This document shows, piece after piece, positions 21,983 through 32,154 of a DNA stretch of 64,000 nucleotides. The DNA comes from Staphylococcus sp. MI 10-1553 (GTDB lineage: Bacteria > Bacillota > Bacilli > Staphylococcales > Staphylococcaceae). The stretch is from the NCBI RefSeq assembly GCF_010365305.1, contig NZ_CP048279.1:1860001-1924000 (forward strand). Direction: 5' to 3'. The first letter of the stretch is position 1. Each line of letters starts with the position of its first letter. A program made the position numbers and the translations under genes. The notes under the pieces are model-generated. The model did no database searches. It worked only from the letters and a program-made list of their open reading frames with translations, and was not told where the DNA came from.

Positions 21983-22541
21983 CTGTATCATACGCCTTTA
22001 CTTTTTTACTTTTTACGCCTTTAACCCAGAAACCACCGTGAATATTTCGAGGTTCGTACGCAATAATAAATGCCTTGGGATCCAATTGTTTAATCGTATC
22101 CATTAATTTCAATTCATAACGACGCGGTGTTAAAATTTGCATCACTAAACGATCACCATCACGGCCATGTGCACCAAAGTGCGTCACACCATATCCTAAT
22201 GCGCGTAGCTGACGAGGCAAATCTAGTTCGTAGTCTGCTGTAGTGACATTGACGACCGAATAACCGAGCGCGAGTTTTTCTTCTATTTTCATTCCTACAA
22301 TGATACCCACAGAGAAACCAAGGGCATAGGCAATAATATTTTGAAATTGATCTAAGCTCGACATCACCAAACCTAAACCGATAATATAGACAAACACTTC
22401 TACAAAACTAACAAGTGCCGCAACGTAACGGTAACCTTTTAACGTTAAAATGACACGCATCGTCAGTGCTGTGACATAGGCAACATTAATGACGAAAATG
22501 GCAATGAGCATTAGCCAAGGATTGTCATTGATCAAACTCAT
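21972..22541 (-). CDS. UPF0316 (DUF2179) membrane protein
   Basis: A 189-residue protein (YebE-like, UPF0316). Three N-terminal membrane helices (about 8-75) precede a cytoplasmic DUF2179 domain (about 100-185) with [18 protein letters not shown], which is likely a small-ligand or regulatory domain. Function unknown. ATG 22541 follows GAGG by 6 bases; an in-frame GTG at 22547 is less well placed. Overlaps the NETI gene, implying coupled translation. Confidence 0.88.
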   Translation of the reverse strand: MSLINDNPWLMLIAIFVINVAYVTALTMRVILTLKGYRYVAALVSFVEVFVYIIGLGLVMSSLDQFQNIIAYALGFSVGIIVGMKIEEKLALGYSVVNVTTADYELDLPRQLRALGYGVTHFGAHGRDGDRLVMQILTPRRYELKLMDTIKQLDPKAFIIAYEPRNIHGGFWVKGVKSKKVKAYDTDEI

Positions 22542-22603
22542 ACGCACCCTCTTTTCCTTTTAAAAAATCTAGCTCATTGTATCAAGTTCTTTTATATTTG
22601 TCA

Positions 22604-23440
22604 TCACTTATCTGATTTGGGCCATGAAAAGCGTGTGTATGCCAATTCACGTTTATGTGCATTTCTGACGTAGTGACGCTCAATCACCGCTGCATCTTCT
22701 GGTGATACGACTTTACCTTCAAGATAATTATCAATCGCTTCATAAGTGACACCTAAAGCTTCTTCGTCCGGAAGTTGGGGTTTGTCATCCTCTAAATCTG
22801 CAGTCGGCACCTTTTCATATAAATGTGCTGGTGCGTCTAAATATTGTAACAGTTGACGACCTTGACGTTTGTTCAAACCGAATAGTGGTGCAATGTCTGC
22901 TGCACCGTCTCCGTGTTTTGTGAAAAATCCTGTAATATTTTCTGCAGAATGATCTGTCCCGACAACAATCCCATTCGTATTCGCCGCTATCGCATATTGA
23001 ACTTTCATTCGTTCTCGCGCCTTTTCATTCCCTTTATGAAAATCGCTTAATGTAATACCCGCTTCTTGTAAGGACTGCACGCTTTGGTCAACAGCCGGTT
23101 TGATATTTACAGTCACGATACGGTCAGGATTAATGAATTTTAATGCATCCTCGACTTCATCAGCGTCTTTTTGTACACCATACGGCAACTTCACCGCAAT
23201 AAATTGAACATCTCTACCTGAAGCGTTTCTCATATTTTCTACAGCTAACTGCACAAGTTTTCCCGCTAAAGTGGAATCTTGACCTCCAGAAATCCCGAGC
23301 ACTAACGTCTTAACAAACGTGTGTGCATGGAGGTATTGCTCGATAAAATGTTGAATCTCCTTAATCGTTTCAGCACTATCGATACTCGGTTTCACTTTCA
23401 TCTCTTCTACAATCATCGTCTGCATTTCACTCATGGTCAT
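22604..23440 (-). CDS. nadE: Ammonia-dependent NAD+ synthetase
   Basis: NadE (278 aa) makes NAD+ from deamido-NAD+, ATP and ammonia. The PP-loop [11 protein letters not shown] (about 48-58) binds [29 protein letters not shown] is the NadE signature. No glutaminase domain, so ammonia is the donor. It overlaps pncB by 14 bases, forming a pncB-nadE salvage pair. A start two codons later (23434) would match the S. aureus protein better. Confidence 0.96.
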   Translation of the reverse strand: MTMSEMQTMIVEEMKVKPSIDSAETIKEIQHFIEQYLHAHTFVKTLVLGISGGQDSTLAGKLVQLAVENMRNASGRDVQFIAVKLPYGVQKDADEVEDALKFINPDRIVTVNIKPAVDQSVQSLQEAGITLSDFHKGNEKARERMKVQYAIAANTNGIVVGTDHSAENITGFFTKHGDGAADIAPLFGLNKRQGRQLLQYLDAPAHLYEKVPTADLEDDKPQLPDEEALGVTYEAIDNYLEGKVVSPEDAAVIERHYVRNAHKRELAYTRFSWPKSDK

Positions 23441-24902
23441 ATTTTTCTTCCATCTCCTTCACATTTTCTGCAACTTCAAAAATGCGCTTTTGTTTATTTT
23501 CCCAACATAGCGTACTTAAATCGACAGGATACTCCTCAGGGTTCAAGTAACGCTTGTTTTCTTCCCATAAATATTCCAAGTTATTTTTCAAATATGCTTT
23601 CGCTTCCATTTCTGTCGGACAATCATAAACGAGCTGACCGTCTTTAAAAATGTCATGGTGTAAATCAACGGCTTTAAAGTTTTTAATCCGCTTCATTTTG
23701 TATGTGTGAATCGGGTGAAACATTTTTAAGACTTTTTCTTCATTCGGGTCTTCATGATCTAACGTAATATAGTCCCCTTCTGATTTGTGCGTTTTCGTAT
23801 TAATAATGCGGTACACTTTTTTCTTACCTGGTGTCGTCACCTTTTCAGCATTATTGGAAAGCTTAATCCGATCAACAAGTTTGCCCTCGTTATTCTCTAC
23901 AGCAACCAATTTATACACGGCACCTAAAGCAGGTTGTTGATAAGCGGTAATCAATTTTGTTCCGACACCCCATGAATCAACTGCAGCTCCTTGCGCTTTC
24001 AAACTACTGATCGTCTGTTCATCTAAATCGTTTGACGCGATAATTTTTGCATCTTTGAAACCCGCTTCGTCTAACATTTGACGCGCTTTTTTCGATAAAT
24101 AAGCAATGTCACCTGAATCTAAGCGAATACCGATAAAATTAATACGATCGCCGAGTTCTTTTGCGACACGAATCGCATTAGGCACACCTGATTTTAAAGT
24201 ATGGAACGTATCGACAAGAAATACACAATTGCGATGGCGCTCTGCATATTTTTTAAATGCTGTATATTCATCACCATACGTTTGTACAAATGCGTGCGCG
24301 TGTGTACCAGAAACTGGAATATTAAAAAGTTTCCCTGCACGTACGTTGCTTGTCGAATCAAAGCCACCAATAATCGCAGCACGAGCACCCCATAACGCAG
24401 CGTCGAATTCATGTGCACGTCTTGTACCGAATTCCATTAATACATCATCCACAGCAACTTGTTTAACAATACTTGCTTTCGTTGAGATGAGTGTTTGGAA
24501 ATTAATAATATTCAGCAATGCTGTTTCAATGAGCTGTGCTTGAATGAGTGGTGCTTCAATACGCATAAGCGGCTCATTATTGAAACAAAGTTCGCCTTCT
24601 TTCATTGAACGGATGTTGCCAGTAAATTTTATATCAGCCAAATAGCTTAAAAAGTCATCTTGATAACCAATGGATTTAAGGTATTCAATATCTGTGTCAG
24701 AGAAATGGAGGTTTTGGATCAATTGAATTACGCGTTGTAAACCATTGAATACGGCATAACCGCTTCCGAAAGGCATATTTCTGAAGTAGAGATCAAATAC
24801 TGCTTTACGCTCATGGATACCATCAAACCAATACGATTCGGCCATATTAATTTGATACAAATCATTATGTAACATGAAACTGTCATCTTTATATTGATAC
24901 AT
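23427..24902 (-). CDS. pncB: Nicotinate phosphoribosyltransferase
   Basis: PncB (491 aa) converts nicotinate to nicotinate mononucleotide in the Preiss-Handler pathway. [11 protein letters not shown] near the start, [29 protein letters not shown] (about 163-191), and [13 protein letters not shown] are family motifs. Immediately upstream of nadE and overlapping it. GGAG precedes the ATG. Confidence 0.95.
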   Translation of the reverse strand: MYQYKDDSFMLHNDLYQINMAESYWFDGIHERKAVFDLYFRNMPFGSGYAVFNGLQRVIQLIQNLHFSDTDIEYLKSIGYQDDFLSYLADIKFTGNIRSMKEGELCFNNEPLMRIEAPLIQAQLIETALLNIINFQTLISTKASIVKQVAVDDVLMEFGTRRAHEFDAALWGARAAIIGGFDSTSNVRAGKLFNIPVSGTHAHAFVQTYGDEYTAFKKYAERHRNCVFLVDTFHTLKSGVPNAIRVAKELGDRINFIGIRLDSGDIAYLSKKARQMLDEAGFKDAKIIASNDLDEQTISSLKAQGAAVDSWGVGTKLITAYQQPALGAVYKLVAVENNEGKLVDRIKLSNNAEKVTTPGKKKVYRIINTKTHKSEGDYITLDHEDPNEEKVLKMFHPIHTYKMKRIKNFKAVDLHHDIFKDGQLVYDCPTEMEAKAYLKNNLEYLWEENKRYLNPEEYPVDLSTLCWENKQKRIFEVAENVKEMEEKYDHE

Positions 24903-25024
24903 GATTGACTCCTTTTATGTTTTCTTATTATTGCTATCATATCACACAATAAGAAAGGTTTCTTGGGTTTGAACATTTCGATTTTAAGGCGTCTAAAAAA
25001 TGTATTCTTTGTACTTATTATACA

Positions 25025-25157
25025 GATTGCAGAACTCGCCCTCGCTTTCTTAGGCGCTCACTTCAACTAACCAACGTATTCATTAAACTGTTACAGAAAG
25101 GAATATAGGCATTCGACTTCAGCTGTTCCCTCAAGCGTCTCGAACGGTTCGGCAATC
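25025..25157 (-). repeat. Nested palindromic dispersed repeat, copy 2 (minus strand, diverged)
   Basis: Read leftward this begins GATTGCCGAACCGTTCGAGA, contains CTTGAGGGAACAGCTGAA, later TTAGTTGAAG and GCGCCTAAGAAAGCGAG, and ends TTCTGCAATC. The order of blocks and the GATTGC/GCAATC closing pair match the copy at 7.7 kb, and the blocks occupy equivalent positions. It fills much of the otherwise gene-free 24903-25313 interval between pncB and nos. Confidence 0.65.
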
Positions 25158-25313
25158 GTTATTGTGCAAATTCCCAGTCCAATTAACATCACAATATTGA
25201 ACTTATGATTAACGGTGGCACCTTGTAGCTAAAGTCAAACAATATTATGACAATTATCATATTCGTTTCAAAGGTGACATGAATTTCATTATAATAACGT
25301 TGAGGTGGGGAAT

Positions 25314-26384
25314 ATGCTAAAAGAAGCACTAGCATTTATTAAACAAATGTATGATGAATTAAATTTACCTACAACTGAACGTGATGCGCGATTAGCAGAA
25401 ATAGAACATGCGATTCATACGACGGGGACATACCGACATACGACAGACGAACTGACATATGGTGCACGTGTAGCTTGGCGCCATTCTAATCGCTGTATCG
25501 GTCGTTTGTTTTGGGAAAGCTTGAAAGTGATTGATGCGAGGGATATTAAAGAAGAAACACCATTTCTCGAATCAATTGAATCACATATTAAAACTGCGTC
25601 TAACGGCGGTCGCATTAAACCTTGTATTACGATTTATGCTCAGTCGGATGAAGATGGCCCTCAAATTTGGAATAATCAACTGATTCGTTATGCGGGGTAT
25701 GCGTCTAAAGGTGATCCAAGTGAAAAATCGATTACGAAGCTGGCTCAACATTTAGGGTGGACTGGCGCACATACCGACTTTGATGTGTTGCCACTGATTT
25801 ATCAACTCCCTAATCAACCTGTGAAATATTTTGACTATCCATCAGATTGGATTATGGAAGTGCCGATTACACATGATCAATTTCCGAAAGTGGCAGCGTT
25901 AAATTTGAAATGGTATGCTGTGCCGATTATTTCAAATATGGATTTAAAAATAGGCGGTATCACTTATCCAACAGCACCTTTCAATGGTTGGTATATGGTG
26001 ACAGAAATTGCTGTTCGTAACTTTACAGATACATACCGCTACAATTTACTCGAAACATTTGCGATGGCGATGGGGTATACAGATTTACGCAATGCTACGT
26101 TTAATAAAGATCGTGTACTCGTTGAAATCAATGATGCTGTCTTACAATCATTTAAAAAAGCTGGCGTGTCCATGGTCGATCATTTAACTGCCTCTAAACA
26201 GTTTGAAAAATTTGAAGCAGCTGAAGCACGTAAAGGCAGAACCGTTACAGGCAAATGGTCCTGGCTAGCACCACCGCTGTCACCTACTTTGACCGCAAAT
26301 TATCATCACGGTTTTTCCAATGAAACACGTGAACCGAACTTTTTTTACAAGAAAAATACATCAACAGGCTGTCCTTTTCACTAA
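25314..26384 (+). CDS. nos: Bacterial nitric oxide synthase oxygenase
   Basis: A 356-residue oxygenase-only NOS that oxidises arginine to citrulline and NO using host reductases; in staphylococci it aids oxidative-stress resistance and respiration. The heme ligand is Cys61 in [23 protein letters not shown] and the C-terminal [10 protein letters not shown] are family signatures. Start 25314 has GAGGTGGGG just upstream; an in-frame GTG at 25305 lies inside that site. Followed 43 bases later by pheA, a conserved pairing. Confidence 0.96.
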   Translation: MLKEALAFIKQMYDELNLPTTERDARLAEIEHAIHTTGTYRHTTDELTYGARVAWRHSNRCIGRLFWESLKVIDARDIKEETPFLESIESHIKTASNGGRIKPCITIYAQSDEDGPQIWNNQLIRYAGYASKGDPSEKSITKLAQHLGWTGAHTDFDVLPLIYQLPNQPVKYFDYPSDWIMEVPITHDQFPKVAALNLKWYAVPIISNMDLKIGGITYPTAPFNGWYMVTEIAVRNFTDTYRYNLLETFAMAMGYTDLRNATFNKDRVLVEINDAVLQSFKKAGVSMVDHLTASKQFEKFEAAEARKGRTVTGKWSWLAPPLSPTLTANYHHGFSNETREPNFFYKKNTSTGCPFH

Positions 26385-26427
26385 CATCATGTAAAATAAA
26401 GGCAATTCATGTGAAAGGAATGAGGTT

Positions 26428-27231
26428 ATGACACTTTTCTACCTTGGCCCTAAAGGTACTTTTTCATATTTAGCAGCTTTGAAATTACAATCTCAGACAA
26501 ATCAAAAAGAACAATTGGTCGAACGTTCGAATTTGTATGAAGTGATGTCATCCTTACAAAAAGACCCATCAGCGAGTGCGATTGTGCCGATTGAAAACTC
26601 GATTGAAGGCACAATTAATGTCATTGCCGACTCGCTCATAGAACAAAATTTCGTCATTATTGATGAAATTATATTAGATATCGCCTTTGCTCTGTACGGC
26701 TTAACGGATCAAGCCATCACGGATATTCAACGTGTATATTCTATCAGCCCAGCGATTAGTCAGACACAAAAGTTTATTCATGAGCAACAGTTTGACTATG
26801 ATTATACGACAAGCACTGTAGCGTCACTCGAAAAAATTGATGCCACAACTGGTGCGATTGCGCCTGTCGGTAGCGGTGAAATGTATGGTTATGAAGCACT
26901 CGCGACACATATTGAGGATTATCCCCATAATATGACGCGCTTTCTCGTATTAAAACATGCTTCTGAAGTGACAAATCAAAGCGGATCCGAGTGTTTATTA
27001 GTCATCACACCGACAGAAGATAAACCCGGTCTCCTTGCGAGTATTTTGAACACGTTTGCGATGTTTCAAGTCAATTTAAAATGGATTGAGTCACGGCCAC
27101 TCAAAACACAATTAGGGATGTATCGCTTTTTCGTTCAAGCAGAATGTCCAGATACGACAGTGTTAAACAAAATATTAACGATATTAGAAACACTTGATTT
27201 CAAAATTAAAAATTTAGGTCGTTTTCATTAA
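26428..27231 (+). CDS. pheA: Prephenate dehydratase
   Basis: PheA (267 aa) converts prephenate to phenylpyruvate for phenylalanine synthesis. LGPKGTFSYLAAL opens the catalytic domain; NMTRFLVL (about 170-177) carries the catalytic Thr-Arg-Phe; a C-terminal ACT domain with ESRP (about 223-226, KWIESRPLKTQLG) is the phenylalanine sensor. Good AAAGGAATGAGG site. Confidence 0.95.
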   Translation: MTLFYLGPKGTFSYLAALKLQSQTNQKEQLVERSNLYEVMSSLQKDPSASAIVPIENSIEGTINVIADSLIEQNFVIIDEIILDIAFALYGLTDQAITDIQRVYSISPAISQTQKFIHEQQFDYDYTTSTVASLEKIDATTGAIAPVGSGEMYGYEALATHIEDYPHNMTRFLVLKHASEVTNQSGSECLLVITPTEDKPGLLASILNTFAMFQVNLKWIESRPLKTQLGMYRFFVQAECPDTTVLNKILTILETLDFKIKNLGRFH

Positions 27232-27240
27232 CAATTGTTG

Positions 27241-27285
27241 AAGATAGGAATGGGACAACAATTTTTCAGTCCCATATACCTTATC
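27241..27285 (+). terminator. Probable pheA terminator hairpin
   Basis: ATGGGAC (27250-27256) pairs with GTCCCAT (27269-27275), with partial outer pairing of GATAGG and CTTATC. No strong T run, so termination may be weak. Confidence 0.45.
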
Positions 27286-27366
27286 TTCATTGTATGTTTC
27301 AATATTATTTTTCATTTATTGTAGGAAAGTCATGGGAGGCATAATGATGTGCCCCCCTTATTTCAG

Positions 27367-28473
27367 TTATTTACTTTTATCTGTGATGAATGCTGTCACA
27401 TGTTTCTGATTCCATTGAGGTGGATTTTCATTATTTAAAACGGCAATGTCATGTACACCTGTTAATTGAGCGACTTGATGTCCACTTGTAAATGTATTAC
27501 CCATCACGTTGACGTCGGTATGTGGTGCATCTTGGTGACTTCGAATGTGCAGAACATCTTTAGACCCGTTATTCATAAAGTCATTGTGCATCACATAAAA
27601 ACCGTCGCCCCCTTGTTTACCTTCGTGATTTCCCTCTAACGTCAATGCATTTTTACCTTGATGCACACCTAAATATCGGATACCCCCTGCACAATTTAAA
27701 AACAGATTATGCTGAATAAAGATGTTTTTACCTTTTAATGGTGTCAGCGCGTAATCTCGTGTCCCTTCAAAAACATTATGTTGAATAATGATGTTTTCAT
27801 AAAAACGATCGAACCGTGTCGCGTGTGAACCGATTGCACGATTCCAACTTTGCATGTCTCCTTCAAATGAATTACCAAAGTAACAATGTTCGATGATCGC
27901 ATTTTTCGTAATCGTGCCATCATTGACACCAAATTTTGGAAAGGCCCCTTCAACAAATAAATCTAACTGTACCGCTTCCGAAAACCAACGTTCACCAGTC
28001 ACATCGTAAAATCCAACAAAATTACAATGATGTACGTGCAAACCGTTGAGCCCACAAGCATCAATCCCGTGACCCCCAACGACATTTTTTATTGTTAAAT
28101 GACAAACCTCTATTTCTCGTGCATGTCCTAAACACATTGCTGTATTATTGTATGGGTAACGGACGCCATTCATATTCCAAATGCCGCCTTGAATTTTAAT
28201 GTGACTGTTGCCATTGTAACCGTGATAGCGTTTTAAACCTGACCCGTTTTTCAACAATGCATCTTTTCCAGTCCTTAACATTTGAGCATCTGGGTCTAAT
28301 ATGAGCGTCGTTCCTTCATAAATCTTTAATGCTTTTGCGATATGATAAGTACCGCTAGGAATGTAGACAGTAATCGGTCCTTTTTTAGCTTGGTTGAGCG
28401 CACGTTGTATGCCCCAAGTGTCTAACAATCGATTCTGGCCTTTCGCACCAAAATCTAAAACATTTATTTTCAT
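27367..28473 (-). CDS. Right-handed beta-helix (pectate lyase-like) protein
   Basis: A 368-residue protein with a single-stranded right-handed beta-helix fold. It opens with INVLDFGAKGQNRLLDTWGIQRALNQA and VYIPSGTYHIAK, the N-terminal cap of Pectate_lyase_3/GH28-type proteins. It continues with many parallel beta-helix rungs containing N/H/F repeats (HHCNFVGF, IEHCYFGNSF, IIQHNVFEG, IQHNLFLN, VMHNDFMNN). There is no signal peptide or membrane segment, so it seems cytosolic or released by another route. It may act on a surface or host polysaccharide, but no catalytic residues can be assigned. Convergent with pheA and divergent from pncA. Confidence 0.8.
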   Translation of the reverse strand: MKINVLDFGAKGQNRLLDTWGIQRALNQAKKGPITVYIPSGTYHIAKALKIYEGTTLILDPDAQMLRTGKDALLKNGSGLKRYHGYNGNSHIKIQGGIWNMNGVRYPYNNTAMCLGHAREIEVCHLTIKNVVGGHGIDACGLNGLHVHHCNFVGFYDVTGERWFSEAVQLDLFVEGAFPKFGVNDGTITKNAIIEHCYFGNSFEGDMQSWNRAIGSHATRFDRFYENIIIQHNVFEGTRDYALTPLKGKNIFIQHNLFLNCAGGIRYLGVHQGKNALTLEGNHEGKQGGDGFYVMHNDFMNNGSKDVLHIRSHQDAPHTDVNVMGNTFTSGHQVAQLTGVHDIAVLNNENPPQWNQKHVTAFITDKSK

Positions 28474-28553
28474 ATACGTGCCTTCCTTTCGCGATTAAGT
28501 TATACTTATTATACTGTTGTTTAATCTTTATACCACTTTTAGGAGAGAATGAA

Positions 28554-29105
28554 ATGTCAAATAAAGCTTTAGTTGTTGTAGATTATTCGTATGATTTTGT
28601 TGCAGATGATGGTAAACTGACTTGTGGTGCGGCTGGTCAAGCAATTGAGCCGTACATTGTGGAACGCATTAAAGCATACCACGAAGCACAAGATAATATT
28701 TTTTTCATGATGGATTTACATTTTGAAGATGATCCTTACCATCCTGAGACAAAATGTTTCCCACCACACAATATTAAGGGCACAAAAGGTCGTGAATTGT
28801 ATGGTGATGTGAAAGCATTATATGATACGATAAAAGATAGCGCACATGTTTATTTTATAGATAAACGCCGTTACGATTCATTTTACGGTACCCCTTTAGA
28901 TAGTATGTTACGCGAACGCCAAGTCGAGACCATCGAAATTGTCGGCGTGTGTACAGATATTTGTGTCTTACACACTGCGATTAGCGCATACAATTTAAAT
29001 TATCAATTAATTATCCCTAAAAAAGGTGTGGCGACATTTAATGAAGCTGGACACCAATGGGCATTGACACATTTTAAAACGACATTGGGCGCTCAGGTAG
29101 AATAA
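28554..29105 (+). CDS. pncA: Nicotinamidase / isochorismatase-family cysteine hydrolase
   Basis: A 183-residue cysteine hydrolase. The triad is visible as D10 (VVVDYSYDF), K104 (DKRRYDSF) and C137 (CTDICVLHTAI); metal ligands are likely D54 and H56 in MDLHFEDD. The pattern fits nicotinamidase, which feeds nicotinate to PncB encoded at 23.4-24.9 kb, so the window would carry a nicotinamide to NAD route (PncA, PncB, NadE). AGGAGAG lies upstream of the ATG. Confidence 0.85.
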   Translation: MSNKALVVVDYSYDFVADDGKLTCGAAGQAIEPYIVERIKAYHEAQDNIFFMMDLHFEDDPYHPETKCFPPHNIKGTKGRELYGDVKALYDTIKDSAHVYFIDKRRYDSFYGTPLDSMLRERQVETIEIVGVCTDICVLHTAISAYNLNYQLIIPKKGVATFNEAGHQWALTHFKTTLGAQVE

Positions 29106-29165
29106 TTGCTATTCTCCGTGCTAAAATAGAACTGAAATTTAGAATATGAATAAGGAGATTTAATA

Positions 29166-30089
29166 ATGACAACTTATATTTTTGGTCATCAAAACCCAGA
29201 CACTGATGCCATTTCTTCAGCAATCATAATGGCAGATTTCGAACAACAACATGGAAACAAGGAAGCTAAAGCATTTCGTATTGGTGAGTTAGGTCCTGAA
29301 ACTCAATATGCGTTAGATTATTTCAACGTAGAAGTTCCAGAATTCTTAACAGATGACTTAACTGGGCAAGACGTCATTTTAGTTGACCATAATGAGTTTC
29401 AACAAAGCGCTCACAACATTGAAAAAGCGAATATTCGCCACGTCATTGATCATCACAGAATCGCGAATTTCGAAACAGCAGGTCCACTTTATTACCGTTC
29501 GGAACCTGTTGGCTGTACAGCAACGATTTTGTATAAAATGTATAATGAGCGCAACTATGAAATTCGTCCTGAGATTGCAGGTTTAATGGTTTCTGCAATT
29601 ATTTCAGATAGTTTATTATTCAAATCCCCAACATGTACACAACAAGATATTGATGCAGCACAAGCACTCGCAAAAATCGCTAATGTTGATTTACAAACAT
29701 ACGGTTTAGAGATGTTAAAAGCTGGTGCTTCTACAACAAACAAAACAGAAGACGAATTATTAAATACAGATGCAAAATCATTTAGTATGGGGGACTACAC
29801 AGTTCGTATCGCACAAGTGAACAGTGTGGATATCGAAGAAGTGTTTGCACGTCAAGAAGCACTTGAAAACGCAATGAATAAAGCAAGTGCTGAAAATAAT
29901 TACGACACATTTATCCTTGTCGTTACAGACATTATTAATAGCGACTCAAAAATTCTTGTCGTTGGTGCAGAACAAGAGAAAATCGCACAAGCATTCAATA
30001 CAACATTAGACAATCATACAGCATTTTTACCAGGTGTTGTTTCTCGTAAAAAACAAATTGTACCACCGATTACAGAAGCATTATCATAA
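29166..30089 (+). CDS. ppaC: Manganese-dependent inorganic pyrophosphatase
   Basis: A 307-residue family II pyrophosphatase (DHH/DHHA2), which pulls biosynthetic reactions by hydrolysing PPi. GHQNPDTDAISSA (metal ligands) opens the protein; VDHN and the DHH signature HVIDHHRI (about 88-95) follow; the DHHA2 lobe ends with the substrate-binding VSRKKQIVPP. AAGGAG is 8 bases before the ATG. Confidence 0.96.
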   Translation: MTTYIFGHQNPDTDAISSAIIMADFEQQHGNKEAKAFRIGELGPETQYALDYFNVEVPEFLTDDLTGQDVILVDHNEFQQSAHNIEKANIRHVIDHHRIANFETAGPLYYRSEPVGCTATILYKMYNERNYEIRPEIAGLMVSAIISDSLLFKSPTCTQQDIDAAQALAKIANVDLQTYGLEMLKAGASTTNKTEDELLNTDAKSFSMGDYTVRIAQVNSVDIEEVFARQEALENAMNKASAENNYDTFILVVTDIINSDSKILVVGAEQEKIAQAFNTTLDNHTAFLPGVVSRKKQIVPPITEALS

Positions 30090-30118
30090 TTTAAAAATAT
30101 AAACAAAGGTGTGAGACC

Positions 30119-30400
30119 ATGTCTGAAAAAGTGAAAGCAGGACATCAAAAGTTTTATTACGGTGAAACTGAAAATAGACCAGAAGCACAAATTCTATTTT
30201 CTTACTATGATACAAATGTAATTGATGTATATAGTACTTATGTCAGTCCTTCTTTACGCGGTGGCGGTGTGGCGAAACAATTGTTTGATGCTGTCATTGA
30301 AAAAGCGAAAAATGAAAATTTAAAAATTATTCCATCTTGCAGTTATGTCGCGCATCAATTCGAACGCGATGCATCACTTGCACCATATAGAGCGGATTAA
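30119..30400 (+). CDS. Small GNAT-like acetyltransferase (YjdJ-type)
   Basis: A 93-residue single-domain GNAT-like protein. VSPSLRGGGVAKQLFDAVIEKAKNENLKIIPSCSYVAHQFERD contains the acetyl-CoA pyrophosphate-binding RGGGVAK loop. These mini-GNATs are widespread; substrate unknown. It follows ppaC by 29 bases and may be cotranscribed. Confidence 0.85.
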   Translation: MSEKVKAGHQKFYYGETENRPEAQILFSYYDTNVIDVYSTYVSPSLRGGGVAKQLFDAVIEKAKNENLKIIPSCSYVAHQFERDASLAPYRAD

Positions 30401-30411
30401 AAAGATGACTT

Positions 30412-30450
30412 GAATTCGAGGCACAATCCAACGTGTCTCGATTCTTTTTT
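30412..30450 (+). terminator. Terminator after ppaC and the GNAT gene
   Basis: GAATTCGAGGCAC pairs with GTGTCTCGATTC across an 8-base loop, followed by six T residues, directly after the stop codon at 30400. Confidence 0.85.
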
Positions 30451-30667
30451 GTCCTAAATCCTGTGATTTGAGATTGTTTTTTAAAGCGATTTTGAACATG
30501 ATGTCAATGCCAGTGACCTCTCACGTATGTATTTTAATGGAGTATGTTACAATCATACATAATGACTCGTTACATGCACGATAGTGATAAAAGTAGCATC
30601 AACGTACTGACTTCACCCTATCTGAACTGATAAAAGACATTTGATTTCTTGAAAGGAGCATTTTCTA

Positions 30668-32047
30668 TTGAATCCATTTCACACACAATTCGATGCAACA
30701 CAACGTTATTTTAAATCACATGCGACACGTTCGCTCAAATCACGTAAAAAAGCTTTAAAACAGTTAGCCAAACAAATCAAACTGCATGAACAAGAGATTT
30801 TCGATGCGCTTAAACAAGATTTAAACAAAAATGAAGTTGAAGCGTATGGCACAGAAATAGGTTATACGTTAAATAACATTCGCTACATCCGTAAAAATCT
30901 ATCGAAATGGGCAAAAACACAAGCGGTCGACACACCCTTTTTTCTTTTTCCAGCCAAAAGTTTTATTGTCAACGAACCTTTAGGCACAGTTTTGATTATT
31001 GGACCTTTTAACTACCCATTTCAATTAATTTTTGAACCTTTAATTGGTGCCATCGCTGCAGGTAACACTGCCATTGTGAAGCCATCCGAACTTACGCCAA
31101 ATGTAGCTGTAGTCATTGAAAAAATTATTACACAGACATTTGACGCAGAATATGTTACTGTTGCTCAAGGCGATGCCGGAACGATTCAATCATTATTGGA
31201 ACTGCCTTTTGATCACGTTTTCTTCACAGGCAGTCAAAAAGTCGGCAAAATCGTGTACGAAGCAGCGGCGAAACAATTGATTCCCGTGACACTCGAACTC
31301 GGCGGCAAGTCACCTACAATTATTGATAAAACTGCCAACTTAAAAGTCGCAAGTGAACGCATCTGCTTTGGTAAATTTATGAATGCTGGTCAAACGTGTG
31401 TCGCGCCGGATTATGTCCTCATTGATGAAACGGTTAAAGCTGATTTTATTGAAGCACTGACCTCGACTATTCGTGAATTTTATGGTGCACACCCGATTGA
31501 CAGTAAAGATTTAGGCCGTATTGTTAATGAGCGTCATTTTAATCGATTGACACAACTTTTAACGGCACATCAATCGAACATCATTGTCGGTGGCGAAACA
31601 GAAGCCGAACAACGTTACATTGCGCCAACTTTACTTGATCGTGTTCAAGCGGATGACCCAATGATGCAAGAGGAAATATTCGGACCTATTTTGCCGATTT
31701 TGACATATCGAGATTTTGACGAAGCCATTGCGTATGTACAATCGAAACCTAAACCATTATCGCTTTACTTATTCAGTGAAGATGAAAATGCCACAACACG
31801 CGTTTTGAATGAACTTTCATTCGGCAGTGGCGCCATTAATGATACGGTTTTACAATTAGCAAATCCGAAACTTCCTTTTGGCGGGGTTGGCGCTTCAGGT
31901 ATCGGACGTTATCATGGCAAATATTCATTCGAAACATTTTCACACCAAAAGCCATACATTTTCAAAACGACAAAATTAGAAACTGGTTTATTGTTCCCAC
32001 CCTATAAAGGAAAACTCGGATATGTGAAAAAGCTATTTAAGAAATAA
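30668..32047 (+). CDS. Aldehyde dehydrogenase
   Basis: A 459-residue class 3-type aldehyde dehydrogenase that oxidises aldehydes to acids with NAD(P)+. Catalytic Cys244 is in NAGQTCVAPD and general base Glu210 in VTLELGGKSP; GPFNYPF and FFTGSQKVG bind cofactor. The start is a TTG at 30668 with AAAGGAG 9 bases before it. The C-terminal hydrophobic and basic end (LLFPPYKGKLGYVKKLFKK) suggests membrane association, as in fatty-aldehyde enzymes. Likely substrate unclear. Confidence 0.92.
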   Translation: MNPFHTQFDATQRYFKSHATRSLKSRKKALKQLAKQIKLHEQEIFDALKQDLNKNEVEAYGTEIGYTLNNIRYIRKNLSKWAKTQAVDTPFFLFPAKSFIVNEPLGTVLIIGPFNYPFQLIFEPLIGAIAAGNTAIVKPSELTPNVAVVIEKIITQTFDAEYVTVAQGDAGTIQSLLELPFDHVFFTGSQKVGKIVYEAAAKQLIPVTLELGGKSPTIIDKTANLKVASERICFGKFMNAGQTCVAPDYVLIDETVKADFIEALTSTIREFYGAHPIDSKDLGRIVNERHFNRLTQLLTAHQSNIIVGGETEAEQRYIAPTLLDRVQADDPMMQEEIFGPILPILTYRDFDEAIAYVQSKPKPLSLYLFSEDENATTRVLNELSFGSGAINDTVLQLANPKLPFGGVGASGIGRYHGKYSFETFSHQKPYIFKTTKLETGLLFPPYKGKLGYVKKLFKK

Positions 32048-32093
32048 AGGCATCAATTTTTTCTGTTAAATCATGTCAAACTTTACCTCATAA

Positions 32094-32140
32094 GAAAAAG
32101 GCTTGGACAACTTATTAAGAATGCCTGAGCCTTTTTCATT
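32094..32140. terminator. Bidirectional terminator (aldehyde dehydrogenase / lactonase)
   Basis: GAAAAAGGCT (32094-32103) pairs with AGCCTTTTTC (32128-32137); A and T runs make it usable on both strands between convergent genes. Confidence 0.85.
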
Positions 32141-32154
32141 ATTTTTCTATAGCA

